Below are positions 23,901 to 36,708 of a stretch of 64,000 nt of DNA, piece by piece; position 1 is the first letter of the stretch, and every line of letters begins with the position of its first letter. The position numbers and the translations under genes are program-made. The stretch lies in assembly GCF_026230105.1 (NCBI RefSeq), contig NC_079481.1, forward strand, positions 14,463,042-14,527,041. Reading direction: 5' to 3'. The notes below the pieces were generated by a model that searched no databases, had not been told where the DNA came from, and saw nothing but the letters and a program-made list of their open reading frames with translations. Source of the stretch: Diorhabda sublineata. Its lineage: Eukaryota > Arthropoda > Insecta > Coleoptera > Chrysomelidae.

Positions 23901-25883
23901 CATCATCCTATTAGGCATTCAATCCTTATTTCTACTCGCTGCCGCACTACTTCAATTAGTTTAATGGAAGTGTATGCTCTGCCAACTACTCCAATCCTTG
24001 TTTTTACTTTTAGTTTCGAAGTTTTCTTGAGAATTAGTACTGAAAACGATTCAAAAGAGTTGCTCCTATCCCTACCTCATGTCTTGCCGGAACCTCAAAT
24101 AGGTTCTTCCTTCACTTTCTCCCATCTCGTTTTAATCAACATCTCAATTACAGGTCGTGGTCTAGTTAACTTTTCGGTCTTTGATGTCTGTCGTAGTCTT
24201 CCATTATATGGTCTGACAGATTCCTCAACTAGATATTGAGGTGAATTCTCAGATCTTCTTATCTCCTCTTGGTGGTGTCCTCCCTAATCTATTAAATCTT
24301 CTCTTGGTTCAACTCGATATATACCGCTATTGGTTTTGATGTTCTACCAGGCTTGGAGTTTCTCACGATGGTTCCTATCAGTTTATCCAATCTTAGTTTT
24401 TTTCTAGCATATTGGCTTTTTCTTCGTTTTCATTTTGTGTCTTTTTCCGATGAATCCTTTAAGTTGTGTTTTCGCCTTTCTTTTCTTGTCTACTCGAATA
24501 GCAGCTCATAAGATAACAAGAAAAAATAAATTTTATGTTGTTTTTTAAATTTATGAAAATCCTGCGATGAGGTACTTAGAGAAAATAGATTTCATGAAAT
24601 AATAAGTGATTCAATAATGAAAATTGGAAAATAATTGGTTACAAAATCAAATACGACAAGACAAAAATATTTTTAGAAATTATTTCTATACATTAAAATG
24701 AGAAATGATGAAAATACTAAACAGTTTCTAATTATATTCTATAAATTTAGAATAGTTTCGTATAATTTCGCATTTTTACTATAAAAAATATAGTTAAAAG
24801 GTATAATTTGACAGATACCAAAATAAGCTCGAAATTTAGAAATATTTTGTTAAAATATACTTCATTTATCACTCAAAATAGACCTGAAATCAAGATAATT
24901 TATTCAAGAAAATATATGTAAAACCTTCTTATCAGAAAGTCCTATCCTGTTTCTATGAACTTCACATTTGGGTCCGCATCTAGGTGACAGTTTTCATGTA
25001 TAGAAGGTAATTTGAAGTTTGAAAAGGATGTTTCCATTGTAACTGTCGCATTTTTAAAGATAAGATCACCAAAAAACATTTATTGTAACCTAGCCTCTGA
25101 AACTTTTGAATAAAAGTAAGACGAATCCAGGTTTTCCCAGAAAACTCGGAAATTTGAAATTCATACCATGAATATTAATGTTCCTTATTCTAAGTGATAT
25201 AATTCAAAACTCACGTTGAATTGGATTCAATCATTCAGTTAATGTCTCGATTGAACAATGCATACATTTATAATTTTATAATTTTCGTAGGAAAACTTTG
25301 ACTCTGTCTTTCTGCTGTTTCTCGGGAAAAAATTCTCAAACATGGTCTTCCTTCTTCATATTCGGTTATAATAAGGTAAATGCTTTTGCGGGAAACATTT
25401 TTGAATGTCTCATTTTCACCTGTACAGAAAAATAGAAAAAGATTTGAACTAAGCAAAAGCCCCCTGTTTGTTATATAGAAACCTTCGAAAATTGAGATCG
25501 TAATATGATAGTGAACCATCTTTTTGGGACGCTAGTTATTCCCATTATTTGCATCTCAAAAAGAGCGGAATTAGGTGTGAAAGCACTGCTGTACGAAGAT
25601 ATTTCAAGGATCGTTCAGCTACTAAATGATCACGAAAAAATAAGGACCAATAAATCTTCTGACGTATTACTTAAATAAGACATTGCCTCGTCTAAAAATA
25701 CTATAATTTCAAGAAAATTAGGATTTTTATATAATTGCCTCATGAAGATTCCATAAAATTCGAAATGTTGCTTACTTGGCTTCTAGTAATTGGTGGTCTT
25801 ACAAAATGTGCTTTATGGATACTGAAACTCATGATAAGACTGACACTGACAATTTTCTTGTTCCATTACTTCATCACACAATG
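20996..25883. other. 4.9 kb without a recognised gene
   Basis: AT-rich. Open frames of 60-130 codons occur (21,818-22,012; 22,430-22,615; 23,841-24,239; minus strand 25,268-25,519) but none shows a motif. About 23,840-24,540 is less AT-rich than its surroundings; its minus strand has coding-like pieces (RPYNGRLRQTSKTEKL, RPRPVIEMLIKTRWEKVKEE) broken by stops, which suggests an old unidentified retroelement or gene fragment. Confidence 0.4.
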
Positions 25884-26152
25884 TACAGGGTCCTTCACGA
25901 CGAACTGAATCGATATGCGTATGGTAAAGAACTGGGGCTAGTGTTCTGAAAATTTGCTTGCATGGGTTTTTCAAAATGCTCGTTTCAGCTAAAATAACTT
26001 TTCTGAAACCTAACCAAACTTCGTTATTTTAAACGAAATGCTATAGTTTCATTTTTGGAATCTACGCGAAATGTCAATACAACTTTATATGAGATGTAAT
26101 ATGCTTAAAGTCCACCATTTTCTAATCTCACATTTTCGAAATTTTCAAATCA
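25884..26152 (+). repeat. Interspersed repeat, copy A (inverted partner at 35,996-36,206)
   Basis: It starts TACAGGGTCCTTCACGACGA and includes GAATCGATATGCGTATGG, TAGTGTTCTGAAAATTTGCT, GGAATCTACGCGAAATGTCA and CACATTTTCGAAATTTT. The reverse complement of the same blocks, in the same order, occurs at 35,996-36,206. Copy A is longer by about 40 bases in the middle. It has no coding capacity. The CAGGGTC end resembles other short repeats in the window. Confidence 0.85.
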
Positions 26153-26367
26153 ACGATTTTTGTAGAAACTTGAAATAACTGAAATTTTCATGGTTTTTAA
26201 TTGTCGGTTGTCCATACCGTCTGAATAGCCAACGAGTGAACATCGTTGACTGTTACTCTGACAACTTTTTACGTTTTTAACGTGTTTACATTGATATAAT
26301 CAATTAGTTCTTTGTGATAATACAGTGTAAATAATAATCAGCATGTGATCATTAACAATCAATTAGT

Positions 26368-26617
26368 GAGTTACATGCGAAGAATTCTTGAAGGACATTT
26401 TATAAACAATACAATTGTATAAAATATCATAAACATGTATCAGCATTTATTCTATTTTGTATCAAATATCGTAAACATGTATCAGCATTATTTTACTATA
26501 AATAAGATTTTTGTAAACAACTTGATGATTTTTAATGTTTATAATTAGTTCGATCTTGAGATTAATTGTATTCATTCAAATATTCAAAAATAAATTTCGA
26601 AAACCGAAATTTATAAT
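26368..26617 (+). repeat. 5' LTR
   Basis: 250 bp. It differs from the 3' LTR mainly by a 42-bp tandem duplication of the segment containing CATAAACATGTATCAGCAT (two copies between about 26,415 and 26,485, one in the 3' LTR). CTATAAATAAG (about 26,496) is a plausible TATA-type element, and AAAATAAATTTCG near 26,588 contains an AATAAA polyadenylation signal. Its last base adjoins the primer site. Confidence 0.93.
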
Positions 26618-26631
26618 TGGCGCAGTCAGTA
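26618..26631 (+). other. Primer-binding site, tRNA-Ser type
   Basis: TGGCGCAGTCAGTAG directly follows the 5' LTR. It is complementary, with one mismatch, to the 3' end of insect tRNA-Ser (…CTACCGACTGCG plus CCA), the primer used by the 17.6/297/ZAM group of errantiviruses. Confidence 0.85.
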
Positions 26632-26919
26632 GTATTAGTGCGGTCGCGAGTTTTACGCAAAGTGCGATAAAGTTCCGGCTAAGTACTTCAGTACCTCAGC
26701 ACTAGACCTATGTATTCAACGAGGGACAGGTCTTCAGATAGCTGAAAGTGCCAAGTTTCCCTATTATTTTTATTTCTTTTTATTATCCATCCTTATCAAA
26801 ACGTTGAATAAGGAAGAGATAATTTAATAATTTTAAATATATTATTTTATGAACGATTTTGATAAATTATTAAATACATTCAGTAAGTTAAACTTAAAAG
26901 AGAATCCGATTATATAAAA
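26632..26919 (+). other. 5' untranslated leader of the LTR element
   Basis: Non-coding leader between primer site and gag. No conserved packaging signal could be recognised by eye. Confidence 0.6.
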
Positions 26920-28399
<1,480 letters not shown>

Positions 28400-28400
<1 letters not shown>

Positions 28401-29251
28401 TAAATTTTACTCCTAATGACCTATTAGCGTACTTTAAAAATTTTATAGAATCTAACGAATCAATACCCAGTGAACAAGTAATTGAAATAAATCTTACATC
28501 TAATAATTCATCACCAAAAATTCAAAAATTCATAAAAATGAAAGAATCAGAATTAAATCATTGTAAAGAAATAAATGAACAATTAGAACTAGATCTCAGT
28601 AAATTATTTGATGAAGAAGAAAAAGATAAATTAAATGTAACAGGAAAGAATTCGGAAGAAAATATTATAATGGTAGAACAAATGAATAATAATACAAAAG
28701 GAGAATTAGAAGTAGAATTATTTGATAAAGTGGAATTAAATGTAGAATTACAATATATGGAATTAGATGAATTAAAAATGAATGAAAAGGATAATGAAAT
28801 TGAAGTAAAAGAAAATGTAATAGAATTAAATAGAAAAATAAATCAAATAAATAATGATGAGACAATGGAAGAAAAAGATATAAATGATGTTATAAAAATA
28901 GATAATGATATATTAGAAAAAGAATGTTATGTTATAAAACCAGAATTAAATACAAATATATTGGACATACAAAATATAAGTAATTTGATTAATAAAAGAG
29001 ACATGAATAGTGAAAATGAGAAAATGGTGATTAATTACGAAACAATTAACAAAGAATTTGATAGAAATAATAATGAAATAAGTTCAAAATATTTCAATAG
29101 AATATTAAATGTTATACTAAATGAAAAGTTAATTGAGGAACTATTTTGGAAACGTAGATATTATCATTCATTGAAATGGTACGCAATTCAAGAAATTATA
29201 AAATGGATTTTTATGCAAAGAACTTTTTTATTTCTTATTATCATGTTATAA
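28400..29251 (+). CDS. Acidic Asn/Glu-rich reading frame in place of protease-RT-RNase H
   Basis: The gag tail frame (open from 28,043 to the stop at 29,249-29,251, 402 codons from the first Met) continues for about 280 codons past the usual Gag end. It is dominated by E, N, K, I and D, with a Glu run near 28,317-28,340 and charged heptad-like stretches (ELEVELFDKVELNVELQYME, MNEKDNEIEVKENVIELNRK). No protease DTG/DSG, no reverse-transcriptase YxDD and no RNase H motif is present. The last 30 residues turn hydrophobic (IIKWIFMQRTFLFLIIML). Long uninterrupted openness in such AT-rich sequence is notable, but biased composition lowers stop frequency. The function is unknown; it could be acquired sequence or a drifted relic. 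Confidence 0.45.
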
Positions 29252-29654
29252 GAATACATAAGATTTAGAATTAATAGATAATAAATAAGTAAAATATAAA
29301 AAAAAATAGTAAACTTTTAGAAACTATAATAATAAAAACTTATTAATTAGAGTATATATAAGAAATTTAATAGAATAATTCATAACTTTGCTTATTCAAC
29401 TAATGGTAAAAGAAAATAATATAAATAAATTCAAATTATAATCAGTATAACACAAATGAAACGTTTAAGACAATTTATATAATTTTAAATGAATATCTTA
29501 AAGTTTATCCTGTAGAAATAAACCAATATGAAATTCACAACTTTAACTATTCAAAAGAAGATAAAAAATAATTAACGAAAATTATAATTGGCACGAAATT
29601 TATAATTGGCGCAAAAATAAAATAGATATAAGTAAATTAATCAAAACAAACCTA
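29252..29654 (+). other. Non-coding part of the LTR element with an internal LTR-end/primer-site copy
   Basis: Very AT-rich and full of stops. Positions 29,594-29,613 repeat exactly the 20 bases at 26,605-26,624, which span the end of the 5' LTR and the start of the primer site. Confidence 0.6.
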
Positions 29655-30510
29655 TGAGTTCAGAAGACGTAGAAAATTTTATTAATAATTGTGAATTGTG
29701 TTAAATGAATGAATATAATATAAACCCTTCAATTAAATTTGATTTAATATATCAATGTTATTAAGATAGTAAATCTTTCATATTCAACAATAACGAGAAA
29801 ATGTATCTATTTGTCGTTACGGTCAAGCATACTCAATGTCAAGTGGGAATGGAATTTCAGTTGTTGACAATATATTAAATTACGTTACTCATCATGGTTT
29901 GCCCTATAAAATAACAGCTGATTGCAGTTCAGAATTTAAGAATAATGACCTACAAGATTTTTGCAAATTACACAAAATTGAACTACATTATACAACATCT
30001 CAAAATAGCAATTCCAATTCACCTGTCGACGTTTTCATTCTAGTTTAATTGAACATTTTATATGTATAAAAGAAAATAATAAAGATTTAACTCCTGATCA
30101 ATTGATAAATCATTCAATATTAGAATATAACAATTCAATTCATTCTGTAACGCAATTCACACCATTTGAAATCATTAAAGGTCATATAAATAACACTGAT
30201 CCATTTGACTTAGATAATCACCTAATAATATCTAATTACATACAAAATCTTAAAGAAACATCAAAATTATTATATGAAAAAATTAAAGATAGAAACGCTA
30301 ACATTAAGGAAAAAATAATAAATAAAAGAAATGAAAATAGAAATGATCCATCCTGTTATGAAAATCAGGACATAGCCTATATCAGAACAAAATTCAGGGA
30401 CAAAAAACTAATTAAATTCAAAAAAGCTGAAATTGTAAAAGACTGTCATATTATTAGAAACAGACAAAGGAATTTATCATAAAAATATCATTAGATACCC
30501 AAAAACCTAA
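29655..30510 (+). pseudogene. pol: Integrase remnant (C-terminal pol)
   Basis: The only surviving part of pol. SEDVENFINNCELC (about 29,658-29,702) is the second half of the integrase HHCC zinc domain. Catalytic-core pieces follow: ISVVDNILNYVTHHGLPYKI, ITADCSSEFKN (the second catalytic Asp) and IELHYTTSQNSNSNSPV (third-acidic region, frameshift at about 30,030). Then come NHSILEYNNSIHSVTQFTPF and the C-terminal IKEKIINKRNENRNDPS segment. The first catalytic Asp and the sequence around it are degraded. Frameshifts near 29,840, 30,030 and 30,450 and stops between the zinc domain and core show it is not functional. Confidence 0.85.
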
Positions 30511-30520
30511 AATAAAAAAA

Positions 30521-32227
30521 TTGTTACAGATAATGAAGCTGACAATAATATTAATGTTACTATTACTTTACAAGACGACCAAGACAGAAGACATAACAGT
30601 CATAAACGTAAACAACTTATTATTACCCATCAATTTAGGAAACAGTAATCTTATACATACCAAACATACTTTAATATATTATACAGATTCAGAATTTATT
30701 CACCAACAAATCAATAATTTAAAACATTATTATAACTTAAGAAATAATTTATCTCAAGCGAACGCAACAAATCCTATTTCATATTATAACTTAGCTGAAC
30801 AATCATTGAGTAGAACAGACATTTTAATTAATACATTAGATAAAAAATCAGAAAATATTTATCCACATTTAAGATTGAAAAGAGGATTAATAAATGCTGT
30901 AGGCATATTAGATAAATGGCTTTTTGGAACTTTCGACTCAGACAATGAAAAACGATATAATAATGCTATAAATGTTCTACAACAAAATCAAAAACAAATA
31001 ATTCACGAAGTTAATTTACAAATATCACTACATAAAAAATTAATTGATCATTATAACAAATCGATTACGACTCTATGGGTTAATCAACAAAAACTTTCTG
31101 ATAATTTAGAGAAATTTCACATTTCAATTGAAAATAAAATAATAACTTTAAACAATTTTATAACATTTCAAAGTACAATTTCACAAATTAATTTAGATTG
31201 TCAAAGTTTAATTACACTGATCGATAATATTGAAAATGCAATAACGTTTTCTAAATTGAATACAATTCACAGTTCAGTTATATCAAGCCAAGAAATTTTG
31301 GAAATAATAAAATATCTAAGTACCATTTACAATAAAGAACAAATACCAAAATTTAATATTATTTTAACATATTATCTCTTTCTTGATTCACAAGTAACCT
31401 TTTCCAAATCCAAAATAATATTTGCTACCCATGTTCCTATCCTAAAACCTAAAACCTATGAATATTTTCATTTATACCCCGTAATCCAAAATCATACAAT
31501 ATTTATCCCTCCTTAACCTTACTTGGCCAAAAGTCAAGAAGAAGTTACTTTTATTAAAGAAGAATGCCCCGAGTTAGAAAGAAAACATTATTGTAAAGAG
31601 ACTTTCAAATTACAAGATAACTGTACTATTGAACTGTTAAATGGACATTCTGGTAAAAATTGTGTTATTAGTGAAATTGATCTTCAAGAAACAATATTAG
31701 AACAAGTAACAAATGATGAACTTTTAGTGATTCCAAATTTAGAAACTGACGTAATTTCTAAATGTGTCTCAGATCGTTATTTTAAAATAATGTATCCATC
31801 GATTATAAAAATTCCAAAGAATTGTAGTATTCAAATAGGAAGTGAAATTTTCTCAACCAATGTACAAATTAAAAAAGGAAAATCAATAATATTACCGAAA
31901 CTAAACTTTAAATTTTTAAATAATCAAATTTATAAATCTCCTAATTTAACCAATATAGATTTTAATAAATTATATGATATTAATAACATTGCTAAAAATA
32001 TAAAACCAATTCATGAAATTTATAATCCGCAAAGCCATGTATCGATAGGACTATTTACTATAATAATAATAATTTGTATAATTTTAATAATATTTTGGTT
32101 AATTCGTAAATATAAATATAAGTTTGTAAGAAAACAAAAAATCGAAGAAACGAAGAACGAAGACATCGAATTAGAAGAAAGAAGAAAACAAGGGATGAAA
32201 AATATCTCCGTCATTTTTCATTCTTAG
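30521..32227 (+). pseudogene. env: Errantivirus env (baculovirus F-like fusion glycoprotein), one in-frame stop
   Basis: Type I fusion glycoprotein of an insect endogenous retrovirus-like element. The N-terminal MKLTIILMLLLLY is a signal peptide. RLKR at residues 118-121 is a furin-type cleavage site, followed by GLINAVGILDKWLFG, the start of the F-like membrane subunit with its fusion-peptide region. Long coiled-coil-like helices follow. A TAA at 31,514-31,516 interrupts the frame; the same frame stays open from 31,517 to 32,227 and includes several Cys, a transmembrane segment (GLFTIIIIICIILIIFWLI, about 32,050-32,106) and a charged cytoplasmic tail. Apart from that stop the frame is complete, better kept than gag or pol. 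The TTG at 31,523 is not a real start. Confidence 0.9.
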
Positions 32228-32235
32228 GGATGGAA
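32225..32235 (+). other. Polypurine stretch before the 3' LTR
   Basis: TAGGGATGGAA lies directly upstream of the 3' LTR, where the plus-strand primer of LTR elements sits. It overlaps the end of env. Confidence 0.55.
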
Positions 32236-32443
32236 GAGTTACATGCGAAGAATTCTTGAAGGACATTTTATAAACAATACAATTGTATCAAATATCATAA
32301 ACATGTATCAGCATCATTTTACTATAAATAAGATTTTTGTAAACAACTTGATGATATTTAATGTTTATAATTAGTTCGATCTTGAGATTAATTGTATTCA
32401 TTCAAATATTCAAAAATAAATTTCGAAAACCAAAATTTATAAT
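32236..32443 (+). repeat. 3' LTR
   Basis: 208 bp, from GAGTTAC to TATAAT. It has a single copy of the block that is duplicated in the 5' LTR and about five substitutions otherwise. The TAGT target duplication follows at 32,444-32,447. Confidence 0.93.
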
Positions 32444-32664
32444 TAGTTTTATGGTTTTATAAACTGCAAACTCTCACTATTAGTCAGTTGGACAATCAAA
32501 TTCTCCAGTAGCGTAGCATTACTATCATCAGGTAACTGAAATATTCATTTTATATTATCCACAGAGTCCTACTGGGACGTCTGTCGCATCAATAAAATTA
32601 TTGTGAAGTGGTTTTGGCAACCAGGACCATTCACCAAAATGAACTCCAATAACAACCAAATAAA

Positions 32665-33161
32665 ATGTCGTTATCACAACCTATCACAACTAATCGCACA
32701 AAATCCTATGTTGCTGCAACTCTAGCTAAACCTCTTTCTCCTACTATTCGAAATAGGGATCAAGCCATTATCTTTCATGCTATTCCCAACACAGTTCTCT
32801 TTGAGTATGTTAAAGCTGTAGGAGATATTATTAACTTTGCGTCACGAATCTCAAATAACCGTATTTGTATTCATCGAGTAGTATCGTCAATGACCTTCTC
32901 AGTACCCATCACAGCATTTCCATTAACTCCACAACTATCCCTTTCCGAAGACTTATTACACAGGCAAAACGTATTCTCATATCCAATGTATCTCCCACAA
33001 TTACTCACTCCATAATTGAAGAAGCTCTGAAAGATATTGGACTACAGTTAGGTTCTCCTGTTTCGTTTATAAAATGCGGCGCACTAGGTACCACTTTATC
33101 CGCACCGACAGTATTCGTGCCAGTGGCTGCAAATCAATATTTATTTCAGCTAGTCTACTGA
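32665..33161 (+). pseudogene. LINE ORF1 (RNA-binding), frameshifted
   Basis: ORF1 starts MSLSQPITTNRTKSYVAATL at 32,665. A frameshift near 32,890-32,930 leads to IPFRRLITQAKRILISNVSP and IEEALKDIGLQLGSPVSFIK, an RRM-like region of the kind found in ORF1 proteins of Jockey/I-type LINEs. The frame stops at 33,159-33,161, soon after this region, with no CCHC zinc knuckles, so the ORF1 C-terminus has been deleted. Role by family: nucleic-acid binding in the ribonucleoprotein. Confidence 0.7.
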
Positions 33162-33164
33162 CTT

Positions 33165-35814
33165 GGCAAATTGCCGATGACCTTTACGACAACTGAAACG
33201 GATATCACTTTATCCACCCTCTCACTCTCCGACAATACAGATAATAACTTGTCGTTAATTACAAGCGCCTTACTTTCAGCTGCCAATACGCACATTGGCA
33301 AAAATGTTATTGCACACAAACAAAAACAGATCCCTGGTGGATTACCTCATGTCAAATTACTGTAGATGAACAAAAGTTGGCACTTAAAAATTACCGAATA
33401 AACAAGAGCCAAGACAATCTTTTAAAACTTAAAAAAGCCAGAGCGAAAACTCGATGTACCATAAAACAAAGTAAAACATCTTCTTGGAGAAACTATGTGT
33501 CCTCAATGAACGAAAATACTAATCCCACTGTTCTATGGAAAAAAATTAGACAAATTCAAGGAAACAATATAAGTCATAAAATAGCTAATCTTATCTCTAA
33601 CAACACTGTAATTAGTGACAATCAAGAAATTGGTTAAACTCTAGCCAGAAATTTTTTTGAGAAATTCAGAAGCAAAATCCACCCCAACCTACACGAACCA
33701 TTGATCGCCACACCTCAGATATCCTCTACTATAACAACCCAAGACATCACTTATCTAAACTCTCCTTTCTTTCACACAGAGACTAACTTCGGCCATTCAA
33801 TTCTCCAAGAACAATGCTACTGGTCCTGATGATATTCCCTATATCTTCATAAAAAAACTATCCATGGATGGCCAACGAAAACTTCTTGAAATGTACAACT
33901 TAATTTGGACTTCCAACACATTCCCCAATCAGTGGCGTACTTCAGTTATAATTCCCATCAAAAAACCAAATCAAGCGGTTACCTCACCCAGTGCATACAG
34001 ACCAATATGCGTGTACTATGTGCAAGATCTGTGAAAAAATTATTGATAAAAGACTCTTATGGTACTTTGACAAACATAATATAATTATCCTTCATAACAT
34101 CGATGGCAATATATTTCAGTTTATCCAGAATTTCCAATCATCGAGATCGTACAGATTCTCAATTAATGGCATTTTCTCATCATCTTCATTCAATCGGATG
34201 GGGTTCCACAAGTCTCGGTTTTAAGCCCTACACTATTCAACTTGACGATAAATGATTTATGCTCCAATCTGCCTTCACCCATTAGACACGTGCGATATGC
34301 AGATGACCTAATAATATACTGCCACTGACGTTCTGTCACTACCACATCGCAACTAATTCAAACTGCTGTCGATACCATTGGCAACAGAACTAACCTCCTA
34401 GGTGTGCCTTTATCCTACACAAAGTCTAAAATCATTATATTTAGCCGACGTAGTCCCTCCCCATCTCCTCATATCATGATTAACAACATCTACTAGAATT
34501 AAAAGGTGAGTGCAGTAAGAGGCTCAACAAAATCAAAACCCTCTCACATTTTCATTGGGGTGCCGACGAAAATTCCCTCCTTAAAATATATAGATCACTT
34601 ATACGCTCCAAACTTGATTATGGTTGCTTCATATATATGTCAGCCTCCAAAACATACCTTGACATATTAAGCCCCATACATAATACAGCTCTACGTCTCT
34701 GCCTAGGAGCCTTTCGATCCAGCCCTGTTGAAAACCTCAATTGTGAAGCCAATGAACCTCCCCTTTGGTTAAGACGACAACCATATCACACAACTAACAT
34801 CCCTTATTATCTATTAAACCCATTCCATTAGCGCTTGCTCAGCTGCATAATGACATTAATTTACTGCAAACAACTCCTCTCCCACTACCCCAGACTACTC
34901 CTTGGGTCATTACCATCCCTCAGCTCAACACATCACTTACACGATACGACAAACACATATCACCAAGGGAACTGATAATGAAAGCTTTTAATAACATCAT
35001 ACTAGCAAATTAATTCGATGTAGTTCTATATACTGATGCCTCCAAAAATGAAACAGGAGTAGTCTGCTCTGTTACAACGTCCCATTCTCATATTAATTCC
35101 TCCCTCATCCCTCTTTTATGCAGCGTTAATACTGGCGAATTATTTAGCATACTTCAAGCCTTCAAACATATCACTTCAACAAATAAGCATGTAGCTATAT
35201 GCACAGACTCACTAGCCTCAATCTAGACTATCCAAAATATATTTACTCAACACCCAATTGCCCAAAATATCCAAGATACTTACCACCAGCTTCACATTTC
35301 CCAAAATATATCAGTTACAATAATTTGGCTACCATCACACATTGGTATAGCAGACAATGAACTCGCAGGTCATTACGCTAAAATTGCCTCAACATCCACT
35401 GAAATTACTGACAATATCCAAATATACAACGACTTAAAGGCACACATCAAAAAACGAACCAAAATTATATGGCAACAGCACTGGTACACAAACCGTTCAC
35501 TTTTACACGAAATACAACAACACCCCTTTTCCTGCTCCTATAGTACGACATATAGGCGACATCTAGTCATAATAAGGAGTCTACGCATCGGACATTCGAA
35601 GTTAACGCATGGATACCTAATGACATCCAGCAACCGAACCTATTGTCAAGTCTGTCAAACGCATTTGACAATAAAACACATTTTAACTGAATGTCACCAA
35701 CTCTCCGCCATGAGACAACATTATCACCTCTCATCAAATCTACGATATATGCTAAATAATCCTGAACAAATTAACAACCTACTACAAGATGTGCAGCTTT
35801 ACAACAAAATTTAA
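33165..35814 (+). pseudogene. LINE ORF2: endonuclease tail, reverse transcriptase, RNase H
   Basis: The first trace is SLITSALLSAANTHIGKNVI, the very end of an APE-type endonuclease, so the catalytic endonuclease is missing. Then LKLKKARAKTRCTIKQSKTS (linker). Reverse transcriptase motifs: NATGPDDIPYIFIKKLS, AYRPICV, and RHVRYADDLIIY (34,286-34,321), which keeps the catalytic YADD. LCLGAFRSSPVENLNCEANE follows. RNase H: VVLYTDASKNETGVV (first Asp), NTGELFSILQAFKH (Glu), AICTDSLAS (Asp) and IIWLPSHIGIADNELAGHYA (terminal Asp) from 35,020 to 35,380. The C-terminus has CQVCQTHLTIKHILTEC. Many frameshifts and stops in the reverse transcriptase; the RNase H part is nearly open, with a stop near 35,224. 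Confidence 0.88.
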
Positions 35815-35819
35815 TCAAA

Positions 35820-35826
<7 letters not shown>

Positions 35827-35870
<44 letters not shown>
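35827..35870. repeat. (TA)n microsatellite, probable LINE 3' tail
   Basis: About 22 TA units directly downstream of the ORF2 stop, the usual position of a simple-repeat tail in I-like LINEs. Confidence 0.9.
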
Positions 35871-35874
<4 letters not shown>

Positions 35875-35895
35875 TTTAGGTTATCTAGAGCGACC

Positions 35896-35966
35896 AAAAA
35901 AAGCTAACGTCAAGCTGTTTAGCTGTTTTCATTGTTTGTTTGTTAGTTGATATGTTAGCTTTTTTT
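35896..35966. repeat. 13-bp perfect inverted repeat
   Basis: AAAAAAAGCTAAC at 35,896-35,908 and GTTAGCTTTTTTT at 35,954-35,966 could form a 13-bp stem around 45 bases. It lies between the LINE tail and repeat copy B; its nature is unknown. Confidence 0.6.
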
Positions 35967-35995
35967 AATATAATATTTTAGTGGAGGGCTGCATG

Positions 35996-36206
35996 TCCAA
36001 AAATTTCGAAAATGTGAAATAATTAAAAAATGGTACACTTTAAGAATACTATATAAAGTTATATTGACATTTCGCGTAGATTCCAAAAATTTTATAAAAA
36101 CTATAGCATTCCGTTTAAAAACAACATGCAAGCAAATTTTCAGAACACTAGTCAGAGTACTTTCCCATATGCATATCGATTCAGCTTGTCGTGAACGACC
36201 CTGTAT
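35996..36206 (-). repeat. Interspersed repeat, copy B (inverted partner of 25,884-26,152)
   Basis: Reverse-complement counterpart of copy A. It ends CGACCCTGTA at about 36,197-36,206, the mirror of TACAGGGTCC. It shares CATTTCGCGTAGATTCCAAA and AGCAAATTTTCAGAACACTA with the other copy. The 100-codon minus frame and 71-codon plus frame here are not convincing genes. Confidence 0.85.
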
Positions 36207-36437
36207 ATTGCTATCAATCATTTGCTTGTTATGTAATTTTGCAGATTGCGAATACAAAATTAAAATAACTAGGTTGTAAAAAGGTCACATTAAGGTTATT
36301 CATAGTTGTTTAATTACAAAAAATGAATCTATATATATGAATTATGCAGGACTTAACTTAATGTCAAGCATTCGATAACCGACTTAAAATTTCCACAATC
36401 AAGACAAGGCAATAAGCTCAATAGCAATCTAAATATA
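36207..36437. other. Non-coding spacer
   Basis: AT-rich DNA between repeat copy B and the Tc1-like element. Nothing recognised. Confidence 0.5.
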
Positions 36438-36463
36438 CACCCCACAAAAATTATCGCATCATT
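36438..36463 (+). repeat. Left terminal inverted repeat of the Tc1-like element
   Basis: 26 bp, identical to the reverse complement of 40,278-40,303, with TA (36,436-36,437) outside. Confidence 0.93.
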
Positions 36464-36708
36464 GATATTGTAGGATATTTTTAGTACTTAATTTTAGTTT
36501 TTTGGGACAATCTGTATTTGTATTAACTTAATCGATATTTCTAGTTTCTTATCATGGGCAAAAAAATATGACAATTTCTCACAATTTATTTTGGAAGCAA
36601 AAATGCTCGAGTAAATCATTTCTGTCTTGGAGAATGCATTGAGATCGAGAACTTTATAAGCAAATTGTGTTATTTTATAGTGAAAATTTAAATTTATTTT
36701 GTTAATAA

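Larger units (their letters stand above)
32455..35870 (+). mobile_element. I/Jockey-superfamily non-LTR retrotransposon, degenerate
   Basis: A LINE with a 5' leader (about 32,455-32,664), ORF1, ORF2 missing most of its endonuclease but retaining reverse transcriptase and RNase H, and a 3' (TA)n tail. It begins within about 10 bp of the LTR element's target duplication. An RNase H domain plus a C-terminal Cys/His motif points to the I-like branch. Start and end are approximate. Confidence 0.82.

Noticed and set aside
23841..24239. 132-codon plus-strand gene
   Set aside because: No recognisable domain; coding-like pieces are on the opposite strand and broken, so the plus frame is probably a shadow.
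31523..32227. Separate 234-codon gene starting at TTG 31,523
   Set aside because: Same frame as env upstream, separated only by one stop; it is the env C-terminal half, not a gene with its own start.
32865..33015. Overlapping 116- and 98-codon frames as two genes
   Set aside because: They are the two sides of a frameshift within one LINE ORF1.
35827..35870. (TA)n as a transposon target cluster or origin
   Set aside because: Position right after LINE ORF2 fits a simple-repeat tail; no other evidence.
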